Below are positions 5,288 through 5,811 of a stretch of DNA of 5,811 nt, in pieces. The stretch comes from a bacterium. GTDB lineage: Bacteria; Vulcanimicrobiota; Xenobia; RGZZ01. The position numbers and the translations under genes are program-made. Position 1 is the stretch's first letter. The number at the start of each line of letters is the position of its first letter. The stretch lies in the NCBI GenBank assembly GCA_021782195.1, contig JAJXVI010000177.1:1-5811 (forward strand), read 5' to 3'. Under the pieces are notes generated by a model that did no database searches, was not told where the DNA came from, and saw only the letters and a list, made by a program, of their open reading frames with translations.

Positions 5288-5811
5288 TCAGATGGGGCGT
5301 GTGAAGTGAGGTTGGAAGAACTCATCTAGAAGTTGAACGTCCATCGGCTGGTCGTGAAAGACCATCTTGTCGATCTCGCGAGCGTACTTCACGAAAACCT
5401 TCCGGACGTCGTCGTCGTTCCACTTGCCTTTCTTTACGACGAATCCGATGACCCACCAGTATTTGGGCCGGGTCAGCGTCACGTCGATCGTGCCCTTGAA
5501 CTGCGCCGAGAAGGCACTGATGACTTCTCGGGCGAGATCGTCGGGGATGTCGGACGAACTGTACAGGTCGCAGTTGTTGCCAAAGTCCGTTTTTCGCGTA
5601 AGCATGATCGGGATGCGCTTTTGCGTCGCAAGCGTGTCGTCGCACAAGTGTATGGTGGTGGGTTTACCGTGGAGCAGGTTGCAGGCAATGTACACGCCGA
5701 TAAGGTTGAACAGGTTGCAGGTTGACGGCTCGTTCCACTTGCCTTGCTTTAAAATAAAGTCGAGAAGGTAGGTGTCACCGCTTCGTCGGATCCGTACCCA
5801 AGTCCGGTGTG
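5288..5811 (-). CDS. Unrecognised protein, N-terminus cut off by the window edge
   Basis: The frame is open from the right edge to TGA at 5290-5288, giving 173 residues. A GTG at 5695 could be read as a start, but the 38 codons before it are open, sensible (GDTYLLDFILKQGKWN) and related to a later part of the same protein, so it is internal. I do not recognise the family. It contains a mix of predicted strands (TIDVTLTR, YWWVIGFVV) and helices (IPDDLAREVISAFSAQF, DDDVRKVFVKYAREIDKMVF), with no signal peptide or membrane segment in the visible part. KQGKWN (residues 21-26) and KKGKWN (126-131) each follow an aromatic/hydrophobic strand, suggesting two copies of a domain of about 105 residues. 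GC is about 55%, lower than the rest of the window. It lies upstream of, and on the same strand as, the thioredoxin-like gene. Confidence 0.75.
   Translation of the reverse strand, partial: HRTWVRIRRSGDTYLLDFILKQGKWNEPSTCNLFNLIGVYIACNLLHGKPTTIHLCDDTLATQKRIPIMLTRKTDFGNNCDLYSSSDIPDDLAREVISAFSAQFKGTIDVTLTRPKYWWVIGFVVKKGKWNDDDVRKVFVKYAREIDKMVFHDQPMDVQLLDEFFQPHFTRPI
5416..5436 (-). repeat. 21-bp direct repeat, downstream copy (KKGKWN)
   Basis: This 21-nt stretch matches 5731-5751 with one mismatch. Both are in the same reading frame, 315 nt (105 codons) apart, and encode KKGKWN here and KQGKWN there. Confidence 0.8.
5731..5751 (-). repeat. 21-bp direct repeat, upstream copy (KQGKWN)
   Basis: This is the partner of 5416-5436 with a single base difference. 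The surrounding bases are much less alike, so the match reflects either an old domain duplication with one conserved motif or a local conversion event. Confidence 0.8.

Overview
The window is high-GC bacterial DNA. Hand counts of sample lines run from about 77% GC near base 800 to about 62% near base 4650 and about 55% after base 5340. I cannot name the phylum. Strong AGGAGG-type ribosome sites, a WXG100-like protein and an EspG-like domain recall type VII (ESX) secretion loci of actinobacteria and some other phyla. A PEGA plus beta-helix membrane protein is more typical of large-genome environmental bacteria. No tRNA, rRNA, CRISPR array or insertion sequence was seen.

Layout. Bases 1-1113 (+) hold the 3' part of a gene whose reading frame is open from the left edge. 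It starts with six in-frame 42-bp tandem repeats (14 residues each) and continues into a C-terminal domain resembling EspG chaperones. A 185-bp convergent gap follows, with three degenerate direct repeats and a probable intrinsic terminator for the + gene.

The rest is on the minus strand, read from right to left: an unrecognised protein truncated by the right edge (5811-5288); an exported protein with a thioredoxin-like domain lacking CXXC, a second beta-rich domain and a repetitive tail (5119-4013); a TPR-like/TM/PEGA/right-handed beta-helix protein (3830-2226); and a WXG100-like/LysM/His-Pro-rich protein (2210-1299). The last two are only 15 nt apart, and the stop codon of one lies inside the Shine-Dalgarno site of the next, so they are almost certainly co-transcribed. 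The gaps before 3830 and 5119 are 182 and 168 nt, so these genes may share a transcript or have separate promoters. I could not identify a promoter with confidence.

Working hypothesis (inference): this is part of an envelope-directed locus related to type VII secretion. The WXG100-LysM protein would be a secreted or wall-binding substrate, the EspG-like protein a cytosolic chaperone or adaptor, and the PEGA/beta-helix and thioredoxin-like proteins envelope components. No ESX ATPase or membrane core gene lies in the window, so the link rests on domain resemblance and would have to be tested with flanking sequence and profile searches.
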